NCBI GenBank assembly: GCA_026874595.1
Contig: CM049320.1
Location: 32,956,214 to 33,020,213, forward strand
Reading direction: 5' to 3'
Length of the DNA stretch: 64,000 nucleotides
Source: Sipunculus nudus
Lineage: Eukaryota; Annelida; Sipuncula; Golfingiida; Sipunculidae
The translations under genes and the position numbers were made by a program. The notes beneath the pieces are model-generated. The model had not been told where the DNA came from, ran no database searches, and saw only the letters and a program-made list of their open reading frames with translations. This document shows, one piece after another, positions 23,644 through 34,205 of the stretch; positions within the stretch are counted from its first letter, which is position 1, and each line of letters opens with the position of its first letter.

Positions 23644-25096
23644 TGTATCCGCAAAAACAAAGTTTTGCGGATACTATGTTTTTGACCAGGTTTCGCCGCC
23701 GCAGTGTTCGTTTCCAGAGAACTCCTCTGAGACTACTGGACTGATTTTTTCCGAAACTTACACCAATTAGCGGGCCACATGTGATCTGGTGCCTAACCAA
23801 TTTGCTTTGACCTCTGACCTTTTCTTCCTTGCCCAGCATCCATTTGTGCGTCTGTTTTCACACATAAACGCACAATCTCGGGAACCGTTTGACCAATCAG
23901 GAAAAAATTTTTGTACAAATGTAGCCCTTGGATAGCTTTATAACATACACAACAAAAGGTGGTGCCACCTGCAACTATGTTTGCACGGTGTCCATTTGTT
24001 CGTCTGCCTTGGGTTGAAATCACTCATATCTCTGCAGTGGTTTGACTAATTCACCTGAAATTCGGCATGTGTATACTTCCTGGATAGCTTTCTTGATTTT
24101 GTGACAGGTGGCACCACCTACATTCACATTCACGCTGCAGACATCCATGCTTTTATCTCCGAACTGGTTTGAAGTATCTTCCTGATAATTTGCATGTGTA
24201 TAGATCTCCCATAGCTCTTTATCATACGCAAAACTGGTGGCGCCACCTGCAACCGTTTTTGCACATTGCCGTCTGTTTGTCTGCCGTGGGATAAAATCAC
24301 TTATATCTCGGCAGTGGATTGACATATCTGCCTAAAATTCTGCCTAAATCCTTGACAGCTTTCTTGATTTTATGACAGGTGGCGCCACCTACATTCTAGT
24401 TTATGCTGCAGACATCCAAGCTTTTATCTCTGGAACCGTTTGACTGATTTGGCCAAAATTTTGCATATGTATTGATATCACATAGCTTTTTATCATAAGC
24501 AAACTGGTGGTGCCACCTGCAACCATTTTTGCACAGCGTCTGTCTGTTTGTCTGCCATTGGCTAATATCTCTCATATCTCAGTAGTGGTTTGATTTATCT
24601 GCCTAAAATTTTGCGTGTTTATAAATCTTGGATAGCTTTCTTGATTTTTTTTGCAGGTGGCGCTACCTACATATATGTTAATGCTGCAGACATTCAGGCT
24701 TATATCTCAGGACTGGTTGGACATATCCCCCTGAAAATTTCCGTGTGTATAGATCTCACATAGCTCTTAATCATACACAAGTTTGGTGGCGCCACCTGCC
24801 ACAATTTTTGCACAGCATCCTTCTGATTGTCTGCTATGGGATAAAATCACTCTTACACAAGTAGTGGTTCAAATTATCTGCCATAAATTTTGCATATGTG
24901 TACAACTTGGATAGCTTTCTGGATTTTGTGGAAGGTGGCACAACCTACATACACATTTCGGCTGCAGACATCCATGCTAATATGCAACACACCTCACTCT
25001 ATTTCCCCTTGCCACTCAATCCAGGCCTCACTTCACCTGTTCCACTCTGATTTTGGCAGATACACGTAGTCGCTTGTCGACTACCCATATTCTAGT
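23644..25096 (+). mobile_element. Helentron-like element family B, copy 2
   Basis: It starts T|TGTATCCGCAAAAAC, with the 5' palindrome retained. The 3' part reads GATTTTGGCAGATACACG, then the hairpin GTAGTCGCTTGTCGACTAC, then ATATTCTAGT|T. The interior has alternating half-units with perfect GGTGGCGCCACC at 24236, 24378 and 24785 and near-perfect forms elsewhere. A TGACCTCTGACCTTT direct repeat lies near 23808. It is inserted in the CTTGAC array. It is more diverged than copy 3. Confidence 0.8.
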
Positions 25097-25525
25097 TTTA
25101 GACCTATTTATTTACTTTTGTCTCAAATTATGTCTTTATCTCTTGACATCTTCCAAGAAATCTTATTAGATTTATCTTTTTCCAGCTTTTTGTATGACCT
25201 CTAAATTGAAATATTTACCTCTCCTTTGTCATATCTTTTTTTACTTCTTTTTTTGACCTCTTGGCACTTTATTGCCATCTCTCTTGACCTGACTTCATGG
25301 CATCTTTAAATTCTTTTCTTTTGATTTTTTTCACTTCCTTCTGGCTTCTGTCTCCACTTCATGACACATCACAACTTTACTCCTGAAAATTTGACTTATT
25401 TCCTGACTTATCTCTTGGCCTCTTTGTACCAATCTTGGCTCATAACTTCTTTCTGCGCTTCTGGACTTCTTTTTTTAATCCTTTTTGGTTCTTTGAACTT
25501 TTTCAATTACTTCTTTAATGTATTT
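25097..25525 (+). repeat. degenerate CTTGACATC array, right part
   Basis: A more decayed continuation of the array at 23205-23643, with words such as CTCTTGACATCTTCC, TTTTGACCTCTTGGCA and CTCTTGACCTGAC. Confidence 0.75.
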
Positions 25526-27951
25526 CGCAGGCTTGTATAACTTCAGTTCATTTTATTCATTTACACAACAGCAGCATATGTAGTTCAAATTAAAAAGGGC
25601 CCATGGTGTGGACAAGCTGTGAAGAATTACTTTGTAATTCAATCTTGCCAAGAAACTGCCTTTGTTCATATTGGATGATCTGTTTAGGTCCACAGAGACC
25701 TGACTTCTGCACCTTTTTTACTCATCTTTATATGAATTAGCTAGGCATGTCAGTGAACATGATTTGGTATTCATGAGGTCTGTTGTGGGAATGTGAGAAG
25801 CATTTAGTGGAAGCAGTTTCCCTGATGGCAAAATGTGGCAAAGAAATAAAGCCTGCTGTTAAAGTAAATTATAACACGTTATTTATTTGCTACTATGACT
25901 GGCTGAAAGACATAATGATGAGAGTTGATAGAAAAATATGTCATAAAGAGTGTTGTGCTGATAATGGGCTGATGCCACAGCTATAATGAGGGCCCCTCTC
26001 TGTTTTAAATCATCTTATTAGTTAATATAGTCCATGTCAGGGAAAGAGATTACATGTGATGGGGTGTCTCGGAGAGTTTAATTTGTCTTGTAAAAACACC
26101 TAGGACCAGCAAATGTAGAAGGTCATCGTTAAATTATAAAAATGGGAAAGTTAATTTTGAATATTCCATGTGATTGAAAAGTGACATGATTGAAAATGAC
26201 AAGACTCCCTTCATGATTAATAAATTTATGGGTTATATGGATTTCAGATTTTACACTGATAAACACATCTGCCAATAAAAAAATACTTTAGTTACGTTAT
26301 TAATAAGCCCTAATTGGTTGTTCTCATTTTCTCCTACTGTATGCAATAGGGACTCCTGGCTGCTACTCTTCATTCTACTGCAGCATCTGTGAGATACATA
26401 CTAACCAATCACCCCTATAATCAGTAATGGCCACTTCCAGATTTGACTGAAGGAGGATTCTATTTTACTAAACAGGGGTGGCAGGTCTCACTGAGATGCT
26501 GTGTATCAATCTTTGTAAGTTGATTCAGATCAGCTTCTGACAGCCACTGACATCAGGTTACTTCATGTTGGAGGGGATGACAGCCATGCTGTCAGCCTGA
26601 CAGTGCTGTAAAGTAAACAAACACTGACCTCTCTGTGGGGCAGCCCAGGTCAGTGGTAATCTTGGAAAGTGCACATACCATGTCAGTCACAGAGTAAGCT
26701 TCTGAATCAGATGAAACGAAAAAGTTGACTGACTTCCAGAGAATACAGCCCCACCTAGCAGCACTGTTTATTTTGTAACTGCTGAAAGTTTTCAGCGGCT
26801 GTGAAGCTCCAAAGTTAACAACAAGCCTTGAGGCTACTTTTCTGTGAGATGGTGTTTGCTAGCATAAGATGCGGTGCCTTGTGTGTAAACAAACACACCA
26901 TGTAGCCCAGCAGACTCGGGTATCACTTACAAGTATAAAAACTCTGGAAGGAAACTCAACATCGTGTTTTGCTACAGGGCCAGGCCTCTCCTAAGCTGAT
27001 AACTCATGTGACCCTACTGATATTTTGGATTTTAGAATATATTGAAAAAAAAAATATTTTCAAAAAAGGTAAGCCATTGCCAGTTATCATTTTTTTCTAT
27101 ATTTTTAAATGTATATGATTCAATAATGCATTTAATTTCTTCTCCTGTGATGATTGTTCAGTTCATTTAAAAATAATTTATGTATTAATGTTTCTAAATA
27201 TAGAGACAAATCTTTGTTGTCGTTCAGAAGTATAATAATAAAATTTATGTTAATTGAACCATACTGAAACTGTATCAAATTTGGAGGCCCATGAGACTTC
27301 ATTGTCAAGCCAGCAATAGTAAAAATTGTATGACAAGGAGCATATATTACCTAAGATCTGTAAATATATGAATATAGCTCATAATTATAATAGGGAAAGT
27401 AACTTTTTAATTTTTTTTTATTTCAAGTATTGTGAGGTATTGCTTGTAAACAAAAAAAATAACAAGTCTGGCTTATATGTCATATATCTTTACTCTGTAA
27501 ATAGGGAAATTTATGAAAATGAAGCCGCTTGGAAACACCAGAAACACTTCAAAATGTCAACCTCACAAGAAAACAGGCCACAGAATGTTATGATGCAGAG
27601 GCATAAATTAAATGTAATGACAGGAAAAATTATAACCCATTAAGATTAGATAACTTTAAGGCATGTGGTATATTTCTGAGAAATAATTTATCTGCATATA
27701 GAGGCCTGAAATGTGGCTGTAGCCAGATTATCTTTAAAGAAAAATAGCCTTATCTAATAGGTCTTATGTGTTTGGGCTGTGGTGCTTTGATTATATCACA
27801 TCTTATGGTAGATCATTATCAAAGAGGTCATAAGGTAATAATTATGTTAAAAAGCAGCAGCCAGATTATTGATTATGTAATTATTCTTTTGTAATAATAG
27901 AAGTTGTATATTCTTAAGAGGCCATAGTTCTAAATCAAATGAAGGTATTAT
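25526..27951. other. no recognised feature
   Basis: AT-rich sequence of about 2.4 kb. The short frames at 25783 and 27326 have no supporting motif. Confidence 0.4.
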
Positions 27952-28000
27952 TGTATCCGCCAAAACGAAGTTTTGCGGATACTATGTTTTTGACCGGGTT

Positions 28001-28037
<37 letters not shown>

Positions 28038-29439
28038 GTTCGTTTCCGGAGAACTCCTCTGAGACTACTGGACAGATTTTTCCGAAACTTACACAAATTA
28101 TCGGGTCACATGTGAACTGGTGCCTAACCAAGTGACCTTGACCTCTGACCTTTCGTCTCTGCCCAGCGTCCGTTTGTGCGTCTGTTTCCACACATAAACC
28201 CATATATCTCGGGAACCGTTTGACCGATCCGGAAAAAAATTTTACACAAATGTAGCCCTGGGAAAGCTTTATAACATACACAACAAAAGGTGGCGCCACC
28301 TGCAACCATGTTTGCACAGTGTCCATCTGTTCATCTGCCTGGGGTTAAAATCACTCATATCTCTGCAGTGATTTGACTAATTCACCTAAAATTCGGCATG
28401 CATATACATCCTAGATAGCTTTCTCGATTTTGTGACAGGTGGCGCCACCTACATTCACGTTAACGCTCCACACATAATCCCATATATCTCGGGAACCGTT
28501 TGACCGATCCGGAAAAAAATTTTACACAAATGTAGCCCTGGGATAGCTTTATAACATACACAACAAAAGGTGGCGCCACCTGCAACCATGTTTGCACAGT
28601 GTCCATCTGTTCATCTGCCTGGGGTTAAAATCACTCATATCTCTGCAGTGGTTTGACTAATTCACCTAAAATTCGGCATGCATATACATCCTAGATAGCT
28701 TTCTCGATTTTGTGACAGGTGGCGCCACCTACATTCACGTTAACGCTCCACACATAATCCCATATATCTCGGGAACCGTTTGACCGATCCGGAAAAAAAT
28801 TTTACACAAATGTAGCCCTGGGATAGCTTTATAACATACACAACAAAAGGTGGCGCCACCTGCAACCATGTTTGCACAGTGTCTATTTGTTCATCTGCCT
28901 GGGGTTAAAATCACTCATATCTCTGCAGTGGTTTGACTAATTCACCTAAAATTCGGCATGTGTATACATCCTAGATAGCTTTCTTGATTTTATGACAGGT
29001 GGCGCCACCTACATTCACGTTAACACTCCACACATAAATCCATATATCTCAGGAACCGTTTGACCGATCCGGAAAAATTTTTTACACAAATGTAGCCCTG
29101 GGATAGCTTTATAACATACACAACAAAAGGTGGCGCCACCTGCAACCATGTTTGCACAGCGTCCATTTGTTAATCTGCCTGGGGTTAAAATCACTCATAT
29201 CTCTGCAGTGGTTTGACTAATTCACCTAAAATTCGGCATGTGTATATATCTTGGATAGTTTCTCGTTCAAATAACAGGTGGCGCCACCTACAATCATGTT
29301 TATGTGGCAGAGATCCATTCTACTATTTAACACATGTAACTCTATATCCCCTTGCCACTCAATCAATGCCTCACTTCACCCGTCCTTCTCTGATTTTGGC
29401 GGATACACGTAGTCGCTTGTCGACTACCCGTATTCTAGT
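27952..29439 (+). mobile_element. Helentron-like element family B, copy 3 (best preserved)
   Basis: 5' end T|TGTATCCGCCAAAAC (27952-27966). The asymmetric inverted copy ATTTTGGCGGATACA at 29393-29407 matches it at 14 of 15 positions. A perfect 7-bp hairpin, GTAGTCG-CTTGT-CGACTAC (29409-29427), is followed by CCGTATTCTAGT|T. A (CCG)n run follows the 5' palindrome at about 27999-28036. The body is a 280-bp tandem array. No protein is encoded, and the glycine-run frame crossing the (CCG)n is an artefact of the repeat. Non-autonomous; it would need Rep-helicase in trans. Confidence 0.85.
28190..29290 (+). repeat. 280-bp higher-order tandem array inside family B
   Basis: CATATATCTC starts at 28201, 28481, 28761 and 29041, an exact period of 280 over four nearly identical units. 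Each unit is a dimer of two related halves, and each half carries one perfect GGTGGCGCCACC (28289, 28438, 28569, 28718, 28849, 28998, 29129, 29277; spacing alternates 149/131). Confidence 0.96.
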
Positions 29440-30940
29440 TCTGTACTTAGAGGTCATAAGTTTTAATCAAGCTGAGGTGACCGTGACATTTACTATTCAA
29501 ATCTCAAAAAGGTAAGACATTACTTGCAAATGATTAGGTGTATTATATTATCATGATTGTATTATCATCCAGGAAGAAACCTTTTAGAAGATATAGGATT
29601 TTTACTGAATATCATAATTGTTTATGTATAATAATTGAATCGACAATGAAATAAAGAAGCAATAGTTGATAACAGAGACCCCCAGGCATAAAGGAGTATA
29701 CGTCAATTTACAATAAAGTGACAAGTGATATAGCTCTAGTAACCAGTAACTATGAATAATTTCTACTGGTAGATCTTCTCATTATGTACAGACATATAAA
29801 AAACCAGGAAAATAAATGGCCATAAAGAAGACCAGTTTGATAACAATATTTGATAACTAAGAATGGTGGGTCTGTTCAATTGCTGGGATGATCGATGTCA
29901 TGAAAAAATAAATTGTTTTTTTTTTTGCTGACTAAGCAGATTTGTCTCCTCAGTAAAACCTGTTCAATCATAATATGTCTGCAGATCAAATTGATGCCGT
30001 TTTAAAAAAAAAATGCATGATTTTTCATGGAAAGGGCACAAGTCTGCAGAAACCCTTTAAGCAAATACTTCTGTCTGTATCACAGCACCATGATTGGACA
30101 TTGATTCAACAAGTGGAGGCATGGAAAAACATTGAAAAACCTGAGGCGAATAGGAAGCTCCAGTTAATATCTATAATGTCAAATATGGGTAATCCCTGGT
30201 CCATACCTACTCAAGCACCACAAGACTTTGTCTCGGTCTGGCAGACATATTTGGAGCATAGATTTCATATTTCTGTCCCACGGGGCCCACTCGCTTGTGT
30301 TCACAGTGATGAAATATTAGGTTTACTGACTGTTTTATCTTGGTTTTTGCCCATTTTCCACCGAAATTGAGTTTGGTTCTTATTTACGACTGCAATTTAT
30401 GGCAAATGGGAGTGAGATATGTGGAGTGTCTGCTCTCGTTCAATTTTTCACTGGCAAAGGGAAGACAAATATCAAGTCCTGAGACAGCATTTATATCATC
30501 CTATTCTGTATATAGAGTCATAGGTATCCCATCTATCTGCTCCAGTGGTGCTCAAAGTTGCCGCTGAAATACACTGCAGTGTGCTTTGCATTATAATGCA
30601 CCAAGCACTAAATTGAGCAACTATAAGAATTAAATCAGCATTCTGAGGAATGCAAGCCTCCGCAATTGGGAATGCCCAGCAATTGCTGGATGCTGCTGAA
30701 TCCATTTTAGCATTCACTTATTCGGCCCATGTTCTCAGGTTCATTCATGTGTTTGTGACTGCATGATTGAATATTCCTTGAGAACATTCCTGAATCTGAA
30801 TCATGTAGTGGATCCACAACAAAATCTTATTGTTTCTTCATTGGTCCATTCCCAAAATGCCCAGAAAATTTTATTAGATTCTGATACTGATTTCATAAAG
30901 TAAGTGGCGAACAAACACAAACACACACATGGGGATGAAT
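29440..30940. other. no gene called; one unassigned open frame
   Basis: A 131-codon frame at 29975-30370 starts at an ATG and has fairly even amino-acid usage. It crosses an A11 run, has no recognisable motif and has no splice context. I leave it unannotated as a gene. Confidence 0.35.
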
Positions 30941-30944
30941 GCAT

Positions 30945-31200
30945 ACCCTCCTGACAGAGGTAATGAGTGCAGTGTTATTTGCTAGGACACTGCATTCAGT
31001 CAGTGTAATTATCCTGGACACTGCAGGAGTAGGTGTTGTATAATTTACTGGGACACTGCAGTAATTGATGTGGTTTAATTTAATAGGACACTGCAGTAAT
31101 TGATGTTGTGTTATTAAATGGGACACTTGCAGTAATTGATGCTGTGTAATTTTCTGAGACACTGCGTTAATTAGAAAAATAATTCAGACACTGCAGTAAT
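30945..31200 (+). repeat. GACACTGCAGTAATTGATG array, left part
   Basis: Irregular tandem units containing GACACTGCAGTAATTGATG followed by an AT-rich spacer, 33-55 bp apart. The array ends exactly at the family-D insertion and resumes after it. Confidence 0.9.
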
Positions 31201-33802
31201 TGTATCCCCGGACAAAGTCGGGGGATACTATGTTTTCATACCGGTCCCGCCGCCGCCGCCACCGCCGCCGCCGCATATAAATCTTGTTGGCGTGATAACC
31301 CAAAAAATATTTCACGGAACTTTACCAAACTTGGTATATGTATAGATATGGGTAAGAGGACGACACCTATTAAAAATGAGGTCATGACCTTTACTAGGAG
31401 AGTGTCCTTGACCTTGAATAGGTCCAATTTTCGGGAAAATCACACAAATTCTTTAATATCTCAAGAAATCTTGCATGGATTTATCCCAAAATCAAGTTGA
31501 TGGAAGATCATGGATAGGGTTGTCATGTTCCAGAAATTGGTGGCGCCACCTATTATTCTTTACTTGTTTTTGTGCCGTTTAATACCCCCAAAATTGCCAC
31601 CTTACAGTACTGTGAGCATTATAAATCAAAAACTAATGGACAGATTTCTTTTATATTATGCATATACATAGGTATGGGTTATGGGATTATGTTTATTTAA
31701 ATTGGGGTCATGACCTTTCCTATGATAGTGGCCTTGACCTTGAATATTGCCATATATGGTGAAAATCACACAACTCTTATGATATCTCCAGTGTTGATAG
31801 CCATATGGATTTCAAACATGACTTATGTATGGCCCACCACTAAAGTAAGAACCCTATAGGTTCTAGGGTCATGAGTTCAAAGGTCAAGGTCACTTGACTG
31901 GCATTTTAAAAGATACTGTGGATGCATTTTAAGCCAAACTTTCATCCTAGGTCTTCCATCTTGAATATATAGCTCGCTTGCCAATAGTGGATGATCCATA
32001 TAAATTTTGGGGTCACAAGGTCAAAGGTCAAGGCCACAAGAGCTATCTGTCCAAAAATTAGTTTCTGGATGATAATTCCTGCTTTTATTGATGTATTGAT
32101 TTCAAACTTGACCTAAATATGTCCCATTGAAAAAGCAAGACTCCAATTTATTTTAGGGGTCATGAGGTCAAAGGTCAAGGTCACAGGACACATCTTAAAA
32201 AAGATTGTGGATGCATTTTCAGCCAAACATTTCACCTCAGACCTTTCATCTTGCACACGTAAGTCATCTGCCGATAGAGGAAGACCCCTATCAGTTTTGA
32301 GGTCACAAGGTCAAAGGTGAAGGTCACAGGAGCCATCTGTCCAAAAATTAGTTTCTGGATGATAAATCCTGCTTTTATTGATGTATGGATTTCAAACTTG
32401 ACTTGTATATGTCCCATTGGAAAAGCAAGACCCGAATTGATTTTAGGGGTCATGAGGTCAAAGGTCAAGGTCACAGGACATCTTTAAAAAGATTGTGGAT
32501 GCATTTTCAGCCAAACATTTCATCTCAGACCTTTCATCTTGCACACGTAAGTTATCTGCCGATAGAGGAAGACCCCTATCAGTTTTGAGGTCACAAGGTC
32601 AAAGGTGAAGGTCACAGGAGCCATCTGTCCAAAAATTAGTTTCCGGATGATAATTCCTTCTTTTATTGATGTATTTATTTCAAACTTGACTTGTATTTGA
32701 CCCATTGGAAAAGCAAGACCTGAATTGATTTTGGGGTCATGAGGTCAAAGGTCAAGGTCACAGGAAACCTCTTTAAAAAGATTGTGGATGCATTTTCAGC
32801 CAAACAATTCATCTCAGATCTTTCATCTTGCACATATAGTTCACCTGCCAAGAGTGGAAGAACCCTATCAATTTTGAGGTCACAAGGTCAAAAGTGAAGG
32901 TCACAGGAGCCATCTGTCCAAAAATTAGTTTCTGGATGATAATTCCTTCTTTTATTGATGTATGGATTTCAAACTTGACTTGAATTTGACCCATTGGAAA
33001 AGCAAGACCTTAATTGATTTTGGGGTCATGAGGTCAAAGGTCAAGGTCACAGGAAACCTCTTTAAAAAGATTGTGGATGCATTTTCAGCTAAACAATTCA
33101 TCTCAGATCTTTCATCTTGCACATATAGTTCACCTGCCAAGAGTGGAAGACCCCTATCAATTTTGAGGTCACAAGGTCAAAGGTGAAGGTCACAGGAGCC
33201 ATCTGTCCAAAAATTAGTTTCTGGATGATAATATCTGCTTTTATTGATGTATGGATTTCAAACTTGACTTGTGTATGTCCCATTGGAAAAGCAAGACCAA
33301 AATTGATTATGAGGTCAAAGGTCAAGGTCACAGGACACATCTTTAAAAAGATGTGGATGCATTTTCAGCCAAACATTTCATCTCAGATCTTTCATCTTGC
33401 ACATATACTTCTGCCAAGAGAGGAAGAACACTATCAATTTTGAGGTCACAAGGTCAAAGGTGAAGGTCACAGGAGCCATCTGTCCAAAAATTAGTTTCTG
33501 GGTGATAATTCCTGCCTTATTGATGTATAGATTTCAAACTTAACTTGCATATGTCCCATTGGAAAAGCAAGACCAGAATTGATTTTGGGGTCATGAGGTT
33601 AAAGGTCAAGGTCACATCTTTAAAAAGATCAAGGTCACAGGACCAACATCTTCAACAAGATTGTGGATTGTTAGATGGAAGAAACAATAAATATGCCAAG
33701 TGTCAGTATATGCTGCTAAAAATGGGGGTCTGTTTATAAAGGGGGGGGGGCCTTCTATGTCTGGGGATACTCTGGCACCTGCGGTGCCAAGAAATGTCTA
33801 GT
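31201..33802 (+). mobile_element. Helentron-like element family D
   Basis: 5' end T|TGTATCCCCGGACA, which folds back as TATCCCC..GGGGGATA. A (CCG)n run follows at about 31248-31275, as in family B. Near the right end TGTCTGGGGATAC (33758-33770) is the inverted copy of the 5' terminus (12 of 13 positions). Then come the hairpin TGGCACC-TGC-GGTGCCA (33773-33789) and TGTCTAGT|T. The body is a tandem array. One perfect GGTGGCGCCACC lies at 31539. The open frames on both strands are period-driven repeats of one another and not genes. Confidence 0.83.
31860..33640 (+). repeat. ~289-bp tandem array rich in AGGTCA direct repeats (inside family D)
   Basis: CCAAAAATTAG occurs at 32051, 32341, 32629, 32918, 33207 and 33484, giving periods of 290, 288, 289, 289 and 277. 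Each unit has two clusters of AGGTCAAAGGTCAAGGTCAC or a close variant (AGGTCAAAGGTGAAGGTCAC). These contain AGGTCA repeats spaced by one base and the nine-mer TCAAGGTCA. Confidence 0.95.
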
Positions 33803-34205
33803 TTACTGGGACACTGCAGTAATTGATGTGGTTTAATTTAATAGGACACTTGCAGTAATTGATGCTGTGTAATTTTCTGAGACACTGCGTTAATTAGAAA
33901 AATAATTCAGACACTGCAGTAATTAATGAGGTGTAAATTACTGAGACTTCGCTGAGATTGCTGACATTAAATAAAGTGAGACACTGCAGTAATTGATGTG
34001 GTTAAGTAACTATAGAGACACTGCATTAATTTATAGAATAATTGACAGAGACACTGCAGTTATTATTGTGTTGTAATTTACTTAGACATTACAGTACTCG
34101 TAATTGATGTGGTTTAATTTTACTGAGACACATACTGCAATAATTGACATGGTGTAATTTACTGAGATACTGCAGTAATTGGTTTAGTGCAATTGAATGA
34201 GACAT
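33803..34205 (+). repeat. GACACTGCAGTAATTGATG array, right part
   Basis: Continues the array at 30945. Its first ~120 bp repeat the ~157 bp immediately left of family D, except for a 34-bp deletion. It then decays towards 34205. Confidence 0.9.

Noticed and set aside
28000-28040. Polyglycine minus-strand run
   Set aside because: Translation of the (CCG)n run in the 5' part of family B.
29975-30370. 131-codon open frame starting with ATG
   Set aside because: It has balanced composition but no recognisable motif, no signal peptide and no splice context, and it crosses an A11 run. Kept only as an unassigned frame.
32232-33443. Multiple similar ~60-86 codon frames on both strands
   Set aside because: They are the same ~289-bp repeat of family D read repeatedly. 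Both strands are open, which argues against a protein.
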